A stretch of DNA of 64,000 nt, taken from contig PDIP01000029.1 of assembly GCA_002811645.1 (NCBI GenBank), positions 8,264-72,263 of the forward strand, given 5' to 3'. The notes beneath the pieces are model-generated. The model was given only the letters and a program-made list of their open reading frames with translations, had not been told where the DNA came from and did no database searches. Below are positions 14,260 to 24,773 of the stretch, in pieces (within the stretch, counting starts at the first letter, position 1; the number at the start of each line of letters is the position of its first letter). The translations under genes and the position numbers were made by a program. The stretch is from Corallochytrium limacisporum. Taxonomy: Eukaryota; Opisthokonta.

Positions 14260-15278
14260 GTAGATCCCGTCAACAATCGTATGGCCTATCAGAGTCGTGG
14301 AATTAGTAAGGTCCTGGAGGACATGTACAACAATGATGACATCGAGTGCCAGACCAAGGCCATTTACATTCTCCGTGAATTTGTTCATGACCATCGGTAG
14401 CTGACCATTGCACAGTCCGTTGTTGTTCTGGAGGCTCTGAATGACTTGTTGACCAAGCAGGCAGCTGATGGTGGTCTGTTGGGGGTCATGACTGATATTT
14501 ACGAAACCATTACCAGAACCCATGTGGGAATAACTTTCGTATTCAACAGCTCTGTTCTCGAAATCTTCAATGAGAAATACAATGCAATGAAGTCCAAGTG
14601 CCAGATCACAATTCTCCGGATGATCAGCAACCTGGCTAACTCTCCCATTGAGAGTCAGATCAAACCACTCTACGATGCCAATTGGCCCCAGACACTGACC
14701 GAACTCGTAAAAACCTCCGACGATGGGCAGGTTCAGGTGCTGATCCATGTCCTAAACTCGAATGAGGGTATGCTACGCTATGACACTGACTGTTTCTTGA
14801 GTCTGGACACAATCGAATTGTACATAGCGTGGACAGATATTAAGTACCTGGTTCTGAACTGCATCCAAGGCCTGGCCTTTGAGCAGCAAGGTAAGCTGCA
14901 AATTGTGGTCACGGACCGGGTTAAGATCTTGTGGTACGCCTTTCGGACCCTTCTTCTTCTGTCTGCAGTGCTGCCTCTGCTTGCCTGGCCACCATGTGCG
15001 TTGACAGAGCAGCCAAGGCACATTTGGCCAATGTTGCTCTCGAAACCTTCACATCACTGCTCAGTGCTCCGGACTATCACGCCAAGCTGAACGTCATCAA
15101 GCTCATAACTATTATTGGGGAGCATCAATCTGGCCGTATCAAGCTCCAAAAGATTGTTCCCGATATTAAAGGCGTCAAGGAAGCAGCTACAAACGACCTC
15201 GAAAAGGATCAGGGGCTACAGGACGCCGTGCTCAGGGCCTGCGACCGCTGCACAGATGTCATTTTGTGGAAACCTTGA
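14260..15278 (+). pseudogene. RSPH14-like radial-spoke armadillo protein, disrupted
   Basis: The reading frame matches the armadillo-repeat radial spoke head 14 family (RSPH14, also RTDR1) over most of its length. The N-terminal part (MAYQSRGISKVLEDMYNND) lines up with the family start, a late helix pair contains LLSAPDYHAKLNVIKL, and the end CTDVILWKP resembles the conserved family C-terminus. The family belongs to axonemal radial spokes. Damage seen: an in-frame TAG at 14398-14400, where a single C-to-T change from CAG would explain it; loss of one base at about 14931, where the match moves from one frame to the next; and no clear start, since a stop lies upstream at 14227 and the first in-frame ATG is at 14281. 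The natural stop is TGA at 15276-15278. Pseudogene is my reading. Assembly error could explain the one-base loss but less easily all three defects. Confidence 0.7.
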
Positions 15279-15780
15279 AACTAGTATATTCAATCAACAT
15301 ATAGGCAATGCAGGCCACAAAGTTAATGAATCGTAATATGTCTGACGAACCCATTTCTCACACAACGAGTTCGGCCCCGCTCCAGCCATGTCCCGTCAGA
15401 TATGATACTCAAATGACACCAAGACAGTGCAACCTTCTTCCTCACTCCCCGCCCTCACTGATCCCATCCATAGACTCCCCTTTCCCGGGTCCGCGTGACC
15501 CACCCCCCACCCTCCTGGAGAGAGGGGCACGCCCTGGATAGTACACGGACAAGCTCTCCCCACTGAGCAACATTCACTGTTTACGTAAGGCTTGGTACTT
15601 GACACAGAAGGCTCATGTCAACTTTGGTGTGTACTTTATAGCATTGTTTTTATTAAGGAGTAGTCATGAAAGAAATATGACCCCCATAACAAAACTGGAT
15701 CACCGGGTGTGAACAGGCCTAGGTAGGATCTAACCTTTGGGTGGTTAATTCAGTGATGCCCATTGAGAACTTGGATAAAC
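15279..15780. other. Intergenic, upstream of LAS1
   Basis: About 500 bases between the damaged RSPH14-like gene and LAS1. It holds C-rich patches (15465-15535) and an AT-richer stretch before the LAS1 start, as expected of a promoter/5' leader. No motif was identified with confidence. Confidence 0.5.
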
Positions 15781-17568
15781 ATGAGTGAGAGCACCATAGA
15801 TCAGGTTGCAAGCAACCAAAGATCAAGCAATACACAGCCCACAAAGGAAACTCCATGGCGTGATGCAAGGGAATGGTACACGGTGTGCAAACAGTTGTAT
15901 TCGAGTGAGAAAGACGAAGTGGCCGCTGGCATACACCGGGTAAGCGCGTGGAAGCTCAGGGGCAAGTGTCCCGTTGCGATCGAATGTACCGCAGACCTAC
16001 GTCAAATTTTGCTCTTCAGCCAGCAGCATGAGAGGGACAACGAAATCTCTCACTCTCGAAAACGCCGAAAGACGGACGAGACCTGGGATGGTAAGCAGGT
16101 GACCCGCATGGCGCTGAGCATGGCCATTGTGCGTTTCATCAATGGTATTGTAGACAAGGATCAACGCGGCCAGTATGCCCGTAGTATTGCTGGTATTGCT
16201 GAAGGTATTGGATTGCCAGTGTGGATCGTTGACATTCGACACTCCGTGACCCACGGGAAGCTACCGTCGATGGAGACCCTTAGTCTTGCCGCGGAAGCTT
16301 GTGTAGACTGGCTTCTGAACGAATACTGGGCCCCACAAACAGAATATTTGGTGGAAAAAGGATTGGTCACTGTCACCAAAACATCGAATTTTGATGACGA
16401 AACAAGTGACATCCAGACGTTTCCTGTCATGGTCAACGGTAACTCCGCCAAAGCCAACGACAGCTTGAAAAGGATCATTGCAAGAGTGCGGACAAGTATT
16501 GAAGCCTACGTAGAGCTTGACGACAGCGTCAGGATACAGGAATCGGTCAAAGATAGCCCTAAGCAGATACCTCAGATTGCCGACATGTGTTCATGTGCTT
16601 CGACGCCAGGAGATGCCTTTGCTATTGTCCTCCGCTACGTCTGTGGTCTGCCGGTCATTCGGAAGGCCAGCAAACTGCCGCAGACCTTCTCTCTGTCCGA
16701 AGTTGCTGGTGGTTTGGAAGTAGTTGAAGTACCAGAGACTTTTCAGAGCCTTTGGTTGCCCTTCTTCCGAGGACAGCGGACGCGCCGCTCTTGGGTGTTG
16801 TCCAACGTAATGTACGTGCTATGCCTGCTGGCAAACAATGCATCGGGAGGAGAAACGGAGCAAGTGCAGTGTGTCTCAAGGCACTGGTTGGCTTCCATTG
16901 TGTCACACTGTGACGCAGGCCTGTCAGTGTTTTGCAAGTCGGGAAATTGTGATGACCAAATGCTTCTTGACGACCTGGACACCGTCTCCAATCAGGCGCT
17001 GACTCTGCGCAAGCAATTTTTTGAAAGTCCTGCCACGGTGAACGGATTGCATGCTTTGTGGCCCACCGGTGGCGTGTCTGAGGAACGGTGGCAGCGCAGC
17101 CACGCCGCTCAGCTATCGCTTACCCAGCGCTTGCCGTTGGCGGCTGAGTCGTACGTCGATGTAGCAACTGTAAACACCATGGCAGCGTACTTTGGTCTGC
17201 TTAAGTCTGGAGAGGCCGGGCAGAATGGTCGTGTCAGGGAGGATATTGAGACAGAGGCATTCGAGAAAGAGGCAACGTCATTGGAGGAGATCCAACTGTT
17301 TCTTGCCGCTCACACTGACTCCAAAGTCAGTGGTGTTGGCTCAGATGAGAGCGTTGGAGCTGACGGGCCTCCGGAAGAACCAACGGTACTCGCATCGAAC
17401 GAACCAAGCCTGCTCGTGCAGTTGGGCCCAGAAGACCTGGCTTTGGAGCCGTGCCCAGAGGATGACCGTAGCTCTCGGGACGAGGCCTCCGCAAAGGACA
17501 GCTCAGCACCATCGTCCGAAGTGGACTCAGTGCAGCAAGAACTAAAGAACAGAATTGACATCTTTTAA
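15781..17568 (+). CDS. LAS1: LAS1 pre-rRNA processing endonuclease
   Basis: A 595-residue protein whose N-terminal third is the Las1 HEPN nuclease domain. The segment beginning with the family's conserved TPWRDAREWYTVCKQLYSS and the motif RHSVTH (R153, H154, H158) supply the RHxxxH active site. Las1 with the polynucleotide kinase Grc3 cleaves ITS2 in the nucleus/nucleolus during 60S ribosome maturation. A short basic patch (SRKRRKT, about residues 89-95) could be a nuclear signal. The C-terminal half is poorly conserved and ends in an acidic, Ser/Glu-rich tail, usual for the family. I start at ATG 15781; an in-frame TTG 18 bases upstream is not a likely start. Single exon, stop TAA. It runs convergently with the next gene, with 117 bases between them. 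Confidence 0.9.
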   Translation: MSESTIDQVASNQRSSNTQPTKETPWRDAREWYTVCKQLYSSEKDEVAAGIHRVSAWKLRGKCPVAIECTADLRQILLFSQQHERDNEISHSRKRRKTDETWDGKQVTRMALSMAIVRFINGIVDKDQRGQYARSIAGIAEGIGLPVWIVDIRHSVTHGKLPSMETLSLAAEACVDWLLNEYWAPQTEYLVEKGLVTVTKTSNFDDETSDIQTFPVMVNGNSAKANDSLKRIIARVRTSIEAYVELDDSVRIQESVKDSPKQIPQIADMCSCASTPGDAFAIVLRYVCGLPVIRKASKLPQTFSLSEVAGGLEVVEVPETFQSLWLPFFRGQRTRRSWVLSNVMYVLCLLANNASGGETEQVQCVSRHWLASIVSHCDAGLSVFCKSGNCDDQMLLDDLDTVSNQALTLRKQFFESPATVNGLHALWPTGGVSEERWQRSHAAQLSLTQRLPLAAESYVDVATVNTMAAYFGLLKSGEAGQNGRVREDIETEAFEKEATSLEEIQLFLAAHTDSKVSGVGSDESVGADGPPEEPTVLASNEPSLLVQLGPEDLALEPCPEDDRSSRDEASAKDSSAPSSEVDSVQQELKNRIDIF

Positions 17569-17685
17569 TATTAAAGAATATCTTTCAGCGGCCGAAATAT
17601 GTTTTATGCAGTGTTTATGATGATGGTGATGGATCACATTAAATTTGGATGTGTGAGTCTTCTTTACATGATGTTTTGTGCTCAA

Positions 17686-18900
17686 TTACCTGTCGTCGTC
17701 GTCTTCGGTCATGGAAACGATGAGATAGTCTGTGGCTTCCTTCTCCCAGCTCTTGAAAATCCGCTTGGTTCGCAGATTCACAAAGGCCGTAACCCCGAAG
17801 ACAACAACCATGAAACACAGGGCAACAATCACAGCAATGTACAAGTCCGTGTAGTCAGGACTATCCAGAGCAGGCAGACTGTCAGGATCCAAGGGCTCAA
17901 ATTCATTTCCGCCATCGGTTGGTGGAGGTGCCGGGTTCGTCTCCCCGGGGTCATCCTCTGTTGGGGGCAGAGGGGGATTTGGGCTCTCCGGAGGGTTCGG
18001 ATCACCAGTGGCGTCGAGGGGCCGGCTAAAGTCAAGAGCACCTTCTCCGTTGCGGAATAGCCAGGGACCCCAAAGGGTGCTTAGAGCATCTCCGGCGCCG
18101 TTGGTGGGATCTACGAAGAATGTCATAACTTCGAGTTCCCGATTGCTCGTGCTATCGGTCAGTGTGGTCAGCACACCAGCCACAGTGCGCTGAGGATACA
18201 ACCCAATAGGGTCGAAGTAGAGCACTGGCTGGCTAATTTGTGCATTACTAATCTCGGCAGGAACATGCCAAGCACCACTGGTGTCGTAGTTGTAAGAATT
18301 GGCTCCACCAGCATCAGCGTAGTACTGATTCATCAGGTTCTCTCCCGTCGGTCCGAGGGACAGGTTTTGGTTTTGTGCGGTACCCTCACCATTGCTAATG
18401 TTTCGTACCGACCGGGTACCATACCGGAACTGGCCATAAGCAGCCATACGCACCCGACGCGCACCCGTCAGTGCCATATAGTTGTCAATAACTTGGTCAT
18501 CCTCCGGATACAAGGCCGACCGCCACACTCCCGTTTCGCCGTTGAAATATTCCAAACTGGACTCTACGATGCAGTGATAGATGGGATAATTGCAAGCGTC
18601 CACCAGAGGAAGTCCCGTGTTATCGATTTCGGCATGATCAGAGGACAAATACACCTCGTCATAGTTGAAGGCAAACCGTCCCATGGCCACCTTCATGGCT
18701 TGATTCTGTGCACGCGCACCTCCCGTTGATTCTTCACGCATTAGCAAAAGACATGTTGGGAAGGCCTTCTCTGGCACTACGCGACCCGCGCTACAGTCAG
18801 GTTCTGTGGGAGGATCTTCTTCCGGATTGTCCCCATCTTGGGCAGCCACTGTGGCATTCCACAACCCTAGCACTGCCACAGCCGCGCTGAAAAACTTCAT
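17686..18900 (-). CDS. Predicted secreted/type I membrane protein, unknown function
   Basis: A 404-residue protein with no family I recognise. It begins with a clear signal peptide (hydrophobic core about residues 4-20, probable cleavage after TVAAQ). An ectodomain of about 280 residues follows, with paired cysteines near each end of its first quarter (PDC..PTC and DAC..YHC). Then comes a proline- and acid-rich linker (about 298-350), one transmembrane helix (about 353-375) and a 29-residue cytosolic tail with a basic start and an EDDDDR end. The layout suggests a cell-surface or endomembrane receptor, adhesin or cargo-type protein. ATG start at 18898-18900, stop TAA. Single exon. A central patch rich in R, M, G and Y (about residues 145-175) looks more conserved than its surroundings and would be the best search seed. 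Confidence 0.8.
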   Translation of the reverse strand: MKFFSAAVAVLGLWNATVAAQDGDNPEEDPPTEPDCSAGRVVPEKAFPTCLLLMREESTGGARAQNQAMKVAMGRFAFNYDEVYLSSDHAEIDNTGLPLVDACNYPIYHCIVESSLEYFNGETGVWRSALYPEDDQVIDNYMALTGARRVRMAAYGQFRYGTRSVRNISNGEGTAQNQNLSLGPTGENLMNQYYADAGGANSYNYDTSGAWHVPAEISNAQISQPVLYFDPIGLYPQRTVAGVLTTLTDSTSNRELEVMTFFVDPTNGAGDALSTLWGPWLFRNGEGALDFSRPLDATGDPNPPESPNPPLPPTEDDPGETNPAPPPTDGGNEFEPLDPDSLPALDSPDYTDLYIAVIVALCFMVVVFGVTAFVNLRTKRIFKSWEKEATDYLIVSMTEDDDDR

Positions 18901-19868
18901 TTCCGGCTTTATGGCTGCTTTCCTTCAATATATATATGTATGCGTATGTATGAATATGAATATGTGCAAATCACTCTTTCCCGTGTTCTGAAGAACTACT
19001 GTCTGTACTGCCTTTATTCTAGGGAGCCCAATGCGTCTGTCACTCTTCCTATGACAAATTGGTTATCATTAAGCCACATCGATACACTACTAGGTATTCA
19101 GGCTATGTGATTTCAAAAAAAGGTCACGAGTCTCATGTACCTAGAGCCGTAGATCGGTGGCAAAATGGTTCACTGCACCCCAACAGCAATACAATTCTGT
19201 ACGCCATCTGAAGCCGTCCAAACGGGAACTGCAGAGGTAGTGAACACGCAGACGAAGTTTCCAAGGGATAGTCCAGGAGAGACTATGGACCTGTGAGGTC
19301 TGATTGCTACAGCGGTCGCTGTCGGTCTCACCAACCCGGGAACCTAGTCAATCGGTCAGCAGAACCATCCTCCCCAGAGCGCTGGCAATTATCACAGCGG
19401 ACGATGAAAACGTCAAATGTAACCGCCCAGCTCGGAAAAGATACAGTACGCTCAATATAGAGTACTAGCCGATACAATTTCCATCGTTTTGTGAGAGGGT
19501 CTACAGGATGGCATCCCACCCCTTACTAAGAAATTTCATGGAACAGCTTAGTTCTTCCCCCATTTCGGGCCTTCCAACATGGGTACCCACCCCAACCCCC
19601 TCGATCTCATCAGATTGAGACATAGATGGAGGGTATTTGCACGGTATACATAATATACTCAACCAATGAACTATATACTGATGTATTCTTTCGCCGGAGG
19701 GCAGCGACCAAATATGGCCCATGTGGTAAGAAATTAGGAGAATATTCACTTGTTGTGAACATGACATCCACAAATTGAATACATTGAGTATAATGTACAG
19801 AGGGCCTAGACAAAAAGTACCTATGCGTCACTAAAGAAAACTGAAAGAACCATTCTTGGGCATGGGTA

Positions 19869-19888
19869 CACCCCCGGGGATGGGGGTG
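19869..19888. repeat. GC-rich hairpin
   Basis: CACCCCC at 19869-19875 pairs with GGGGGTG at 19882-19888 around a six-base loop. One of a dispersed set of C-run/G-run inverted repeats in this window. Confidence 0.5.
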
Positions 19889-21003
19889 GTGGAGAGCTGG
19901 ACTCATGCCTCATCCAACTGATAACCTAAATCAGTATTTGTTAACATGAATTGAAGAGCTATATAATGTTACCCATTTCTATTGTTGTGGCAATACAAAT
20001 TGTGTCAGTTCCCTCCCCTGGTACCAGTGTGTTCAGTATAAAACGGGGAGGTCCGGGGACGGGTGGACCGTCTCCACCACTACCACTTACGACTGTTTTC
20101 AAACGGCGCCAGTGCCGGAGTTCGCAACCGCCTACCCCAATTTGCACCTGGAGGGCCGTAGATGCTTCTGGCGGCTTTTGGCGGAGGTGTCGAGCATATC
20201 TCTGCCTTGTACGTTTGCCACGCAGGGTGTGTGCACGGAGAATACCAAGTACTTGGACTCTGCACAGAATCTGCCGCAGCATTGACGTGAACATTGCTTA
20301 GATGGTAGCCCGTTTCCTTCAAGAGAGCGCGAGGCTGTGTGGGAGGCACAACCTCTGGGGTCTGGGAACCTTGTCATCTCGTGCAGAGGCTGTTAGCAGG
20401 AGGATCACAAAGAAATACAGCAACGTGCACAGGGTGACAAGTAACTGCCATTTGGTCGTACAGGGTTGGTATTGGCCGTCGCCCAGAAGTGACCAATGCG
20501 TATGCGGGGTAAAATAGACAGTGCGCATCTGCGATGAGCTTGCTCGGTTACAGATCGGGGCGTGCTTTAACTTTGGTAGCATGGGTGTAGCTCAATTTTT
20601 CTTGCGAACAGCGCCCTGGAGCACAATCGAACAGCTTCATGATGCCTTCTGCATTCCTGTGGAAGTGACCAACAACATAGTCACCTTACCCTGGTTTCTT
20701 TCCGTCCACAGCTATTCACCTTCCTTTCTATTTGCTTGTCTGTTCATTTGCTATTCGGAGCAACATAACTCGTTGCGACAGCCGTGGACTTGTGATCTCG
20801 TGACTCAGTACTGATTGAAAATTTTCCATAACCACTACAGCCATTTCCAACGCAGACTCCCTGATTGCAGCCGCTGCCGTCAGTGGTGTTATGCCACGTC
20901 CTCCATCGGAGCTGAGTTAGGGAGCTACAGTGTGCGGGTCATTTAGACGCGGGCCAATGATGTTCAGTTTTGTTTTACAGAACCAAGTCTTTCTTGGGTA
21001 CCG

Positions 21004-21021
21004 CCCCCGGGGGGGGGGGGG
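21004..21021. repeat. C5/G13 run pair
   Basis: Five C directly followed by thirteen G, a loop-less C-run/G-run palindrome of the dispersed type seen in this window. It could also be a slippage-prone homopolymer. Confidence 0.45.
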
Positions 21022-21870
21022 AAGGGGTTTATAAACGTGGCATTCTGAAAGTAGCAAATAGTTCCCAAGGGAAAACATCCAGTGCGCTTTGTAAGCGCGA
21101 CCGTCCAGACGAGGAGTGCATGGGGCATGAAACAAAGATCTGAGAGATTGGGGAAGGTGAAATTGGTACACACTCTATTGGGTCGGTCAGCAAGTTCTGC
21201 GTCATCGGAGTGAAAATACGTCTAAGAATAGTGGACAGTGGGTGACTCCGGTGGTGCACCAGAAGATGCGCAGAACCGTGGCGCAGTGGAAAATGCAGAA
21301 AAGCTGGGGATGATATTCGAGGACCCCTCTCTGCCCAATTGTCTGTATGGGTCCTCGTTGTCCGCTCTGTACATGTAAGTGGAGGACCACTCAGTATTTC
21401 TCTGCGCACTTTCGTCGCAGGGAGGAAAAAGGGGACCAGTGCGTCATCTCACTTGTCGGACTTCGGCCCGTGGCCGCGGTAGAACGTACAGGGCCTGCCC
21501 AAGTCTCAGGTCAACTGGGCATGCATATTGTTTGCTGGCATATGTAACAGCCACGGGATTTGTACTGAATTGTATTCTTGGGGTGTGGTGTGGTTTGCCT
21601 ATCGGATTAGGTGCACTGTGTGAGGAAGGTCCCGAGATAGCCTGCTTATCCATTATTGAAAAAGTGAAACTGTCCGGCTGCGCGTGCCTCCTATAGGGTC
21701 TGGATGGAACAACATGGTTGGTTAGATTTATTTCACCGAATGCGAACCCCCCGGCGTACATGGTCCAGGTACATGAAATCGGATCTGTTTCGCACCCTAT
21801 GATGCATGGGCTACGTGGGACTGAACCCACAAGTTGTGTCAAACCTACGCATCAGATTCTTTCTTCAGCC

Positions 21871-23415
21871 ATGGCTCCCCCAGCAATTCCCGAGCAGCAA
21901 GCCTCTGTGGCCTCTATTCCTGCAGTGAATGTCAAGAGCGCCAAGGATGCTTCCCAGCTCATCCATCAGACCAAGATTCTCATCAACAATGAGTGGGTCA
22001 ACTCTGAGTCCGGCAAGACTTTCCCTACCGTGAACCCCGCCACAGAAGAGGTGATTTGTCAAGTTCAGGAAGGCGATGCTGCTGATGTTGCGAAGGCTGT
22101 GGAGGCAGCCCGCGATGCTTTTGACAAGGGACCGTGGCCCGAAATGAGCGGTTTTGAGCGTAGCCGCCTAATGCATAAGCTGGCCGACCTTATCGAGAAG
22201 AACGTTGATGAGCTGGCGGCCCTTGAGGCCTTGGATAACGGTAAGCCCATGGCCATCGCCAAGGCAGCAGATTTCGCCCTTGTCGTCGAATGCTTCCGCT
22301 ACTATGCCGGCTGGGCTGACAAAATCGAAGGCGACACAATCTCAACCGCCACCAAGAATTTCTGCTTCACCCGCCGCGAGCCGGTTGGCGTTGTCGGTCA
22401 GATCATTCCCTGGAACTTCCCTGCCCTCATGTTGGCCTGGAAGTGGGGCCCTGCTCTGGCCATGGGCTGCACCATTGTACTGAAGCCCGCAGAACAGACC
22501 CCGCTGTCAGCTCTGCGCATTGGTGAGCTGGCCGTCGAGGCCGGCTTCCCCCCGGGTGTTGTAAACATTGTGCCTGGCTACGGTCCCACGGCTGGGGCTG
22601 CGTTGGTCCAGCATCCCCAGGTCGACAAGATTGCTTTCACCGGTTCCACTGACATCGGCAAACTGATCGCCAGTCAATGTGCGGATGCAAACCTCAAGCG
22701 GGTGACCCTGGAACTGGGAGGAAAGTCACCTGCTGTTGTCTTTGCTGACGCGGACTTGGATGAGACCATTACAGCTTGCCATATGGGACTTTTCTTCAAC
22801 ATGGGCCAGTGCTGCATTGCAAGCAGCCGTATCTTCGTGGAGGAATCCATCTATGACGAATTCTGTAACCGCATGGTTGAGCAGTGCAAGACCTGGGCTG
22901 TTGGCGATCAGTGGAGCGCGAACACAATGCACGGACCTCAGGTCGACAAAGACCAGTACGACAAGATTCTTGATCTCATCGAAAGTGGTAAGAAGAGCGG
23001 TGCTCGTCTTCTTACTGGCGGTGGTCGCTGTGGCCAGCAGGGGTACTTTGTTGAGCCGACCGTGTTTTGCGATGTCCCCGACGATGCTCGCATTGCCCGT
23101 GAGGAAATTTTCGGCCCCGTACTGCAGATCTTTAAGTTCAAGGACATTGATGAGGTGATTGAGCGTGCCAATAACACTGACTACGGTCTGGGCGCTGGTG
23201 TATTCACCCGGGATATTAAGAAGGCCCACCGCATCATCAATGCTGTGCGTGCGGGCACTATCTACGTCAACTGTTGGAACCAGTTTTCTTCCGCAACCCC
23301 GTTTGGTGGCTTCAAGTCCTCCGGCATGGGCCGCGAACTTGGCAAGGCTGCCCTGGATAACTACACCGAGGTCAAGACGGTCATCATGACTATGGATGAG
23401 AACATCCGTCGCTAG
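21871..23415 (+). CDS. Aldehyde dehydrogenase (class 1/2, NAD(P)+-dependent)
   Basis: A 514-residue aldehyde dehydrogenase covering the full family fold. Visible motifs: the cofactor and oxyanion segment [14 protein letters not shown] (from about 178), KPAEQTPL, the Rossmann FTGSTDIGK (257-264), general base Glu281 in LELGGKSP, catalytic cysteine by alignment Cys315 in [10 protein letters not shown], and the C-terminal [15 protein letters not shown]. It oxidises aldehydes to carboxylic acids and is closest in layout to fungal cytosolic/mitochondrial acetaldehyde dehydrogenases. The start chosen is ATG 21871, because the family fold begins about 35 residues later and the open upstream extension is not protein-like. 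The first 30 residues are Ala/Ser/Lys-rich without acidic clusters, so mitochondrial import is possible but unproven. Single exon, stop TAG. Confidence 0.93.
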   Translation: MAPPAIPEQQASVASIPAVNVKSAKDASQLIHQTKILINNEWVNSESGKTFPTVNPATEEVICQVQEGDAADVAKAVEAARDAFDKGPWPEMSGFERSRLMHKLADLIEKNVDELAALEALDNGKPMAIAKAADFALVVECFRYYAGWADKIEGDTISTATKNFCFTRREPVGVVGQIIPWNFPALMLAWKWGPALAMGCTIVLKPAEQTPLSALRIGELAVEAGFPPGVVNIVPGYGPTAGAALVQHPQVDKIAFTGSTDIGKLIASQCADANLKRVTLELGGKSPAVVFADADLDETITACHMGLFFNMGQCCIASSRIFVEESIYDEFCNRMVEQCKTWAVGDQWSANTMHGPQVDKDQYDKILDLIESGKKSGARLLTGGGRCGQQGYFVEPTVFCDVPDDARIAREEIFGPVLQIFKFKDIDEVIERANNTDYGLGAGVFTRDIKKAHRIINAVRAGTIYVNCWNQFSSATPFGGFKSSGMGRELGKAALDNYTEVKTVIMTMDENIRR

Positions 23416-24161
23416 GTTTAACTCGCCACTTTCTCCCCTCTACTTGTTTCAGGTTCAAAAGCTTTGGATCATTTGCTAGCAATACAGCTTACACTCTCAG
23501 TCTGTTTCTTGCACATTTGAGACTTGTCTGTTCCGTCACTGACCATATAACCCACCCGCCTCGCCGTTCACATTTCATCTGCGCACAATTGCACATGCTC
23601 AATACTAGAAAATAGTAAAGCTTGCCACACTAGAACCCTGCCACCCGTCCGTACTGTGCAGTAGAGTAAGTGACCTCTCGTTTGATTGCGGGGAGCAAGG
23701 AAAAAAAAGGGGGGGGGGGGGAGTGTAAAGGTTGGGGTGCCGCGGAGATGAGGGCGAGTAAAGGTGCACTAGAGGGAAGACCGGGAGCCGTCCACATAGG
23801 AGACTTGCGGCGGCTTCCCGTTTTCGCTAGTGAAAGTACCTGGACGGACCTAGTGGATGACACCACGGTTTGGTGAGCACAAAACAGGGGAGCCCGACGG
23901 GGGGTTCAGGTAGCCCAATGAGTGATCCTGGGCTCATTGGTTTACTCTGCGACGACACGACGGCTCAGATATGGCGGAAAGGAGGCAGGTTGGTGAAGGT
24001 TAAGCAATAAAGTCGATCGCCTGCTGCTATTGAAATAATTGAACCACTAAACATCAGCACTCGAAGGGATACTGGGGTGTAGTCAAGGCGAAACCAAGCG
24101 CCGTACGTAAAGCATCGTGTAACGGAGTGGGGTGCCTCAGGAGGTAGAACCTATTAACAAA
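23416..24161. other. Intergenic between aldehyde dehydrogenase and RSP11-like gene
   Basis: About 750 bases, including an A-run/G-run stretch at 23700-23722 and a perfect 8-base inverted repeat (listed separately). No coding sequence could be supported. Confidence 0.5.
23915..23940. repeat. Perfect 8-base inverted repeat
   Basis: CCAATGAG at 23915-23922 and CTCATTGG at 23933-23940 form perfect arms around a ten-base loop. It lies 220 bases before the RSP11-like start, and each arm contains a CCAAT-type pentamer in opposite orientation. It could be a hairpin or a paired binding site. Confidence 0.35.
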
Positions 24162-24773
24162 ATGGCTGAGCCTATTTACTCCGCAGAACAGATCAACATT
24201 CCTCCAGAATTGCCAGGATTGCTAAAGGCATACATGAAGGCTGTGATTAAAGCGCAGCCTGAAGATCTCGTCGGCTTCAGCGCGGATTACTTTACCGGGT
24301 TGAACGACCGAGAACAGTCGAACCCCGCGGCAAAAGTGACTAGTATTACTGTAGAGCCCACTACAGTCAACACAGAAAGTCTGAGAGTGGAATTGGAGAA
24401 GGTTGCTGCAGGATCGGCATCAATTGCTATCGAGGACATTCGCTCTGCGGCAGAGAAGAGTGGAATGACCCCCGACGATGTCAATGAGATCATTTCACTG
24501 GGAAACCTTGGTGACAGTGCAGAGTGGCTACATTTCCTTGCTCTATGCTGTACAATGAAAGGCAGTGGTTTGCGCAGTAGTCTGGACGAACTCATCACCG
24601 CATTTCCAAACTCTGAGCTTGGGCTGGAGCAATTCGAAAGCGCCTACCGTTTCCTTGCTAAGATGGACGGTGATGTCCCTGAGGACAAGATAGATGTGGC
24701 CTTACAGGCTCTAAAGGGCACTGGCAAGTCTATTGTAGCCTTTGCTGACCTGGATGTCATCGAGCTTCAATGA
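24162..24773 (+). CDS. ROPN1L: Ropporin-1-like / radial spoke protein 11 (RIIa domain)
   Basis: A 203-residue protein with the ropporin layout. It has an N-terminal RIIa dimerisation/docking domain (IPPELPGLLKAYMKAVIKAQ then PEDL, about residues 13-50), a helical middle, and the conserved segment DSAEWLHFLALCC (about 130-142), matching the EWLKFLALAC stretch of ropporins. The family (ROPN1, ROPN1L, Chlamydomonas RSP11) binds AKAP-type amphipathic helices and is a structural or regulatory part of the axonemal radial spoke stalk. The C-terminus is an EF-hand-like helical region without clear calcium ligands. I start at ATG 24162; an in-frame GTG 30 bases upstream is not a likely start. Intact, single exon, stop TGA. 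Its presence implies a motile cilium/flagellum at some life stage. Confidence 0.85.
   Translation: MAEPIYSAEQINIPPELPGLLKAYMKAVIKAQPEDLVGFSADYFTGLNDREQSNPAAKVTSITVEPTTVNTESLRVELEKVAAGSASIAIEDIRSAAEKSGMTPDDVNEIISLGNLGDSAEWLHFLALCCTMKGSGLRSSLDELITAFPNSELGLEQFESAYRFLAKMDGDVPEDKIDVALQALKGTGKSIVAFADLDVIELQ

Larger units (their letters stand above)
18901..21870. other. Intergenic region with GC hairpins
   Basis: About 3 kb without a supportable gene. It contains two C-run/G-run hairpin elements (listed separately), an AT-rich stretch at 18925-18970 just upstream of the membrane-protein start, and short unsupported open frames. The frame of the aldehyde dehydrogenase stays open upstream to 21718, but that extension has no domain and is best read as 5' leader. 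Confidence 0.5.

Noticed and set aside
14398-14400. Reassignment of TAG to glutamine to explain the stop in the RSPH14-like gene
   Set aside because: TAG ends the aldehyde dehydrogenase, COX6A, Lon and RPN2 frames at the expected family ends, so TAG is a normal stop here.
14239-14748. A 169-codon minus-strand frame opposite the RSPH14-like gene
   Set aside because: It is the antisense shadow of the RSPH14-like coding frame.
21718-21870. In-frame 51-codon extension of aldehyde dehydrogenase
   Set aside because: It has no targeting-peptide character and mixed composition, and the family fold is complete from ATG 21871.
21790-21870. A tRNA-like T-arm (GTGGG/CCCAC around TTCAGT) on the minus strand
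   Set aside because: The loop is six rather than seven bases and no matching acceptor or anticodon arms are found.
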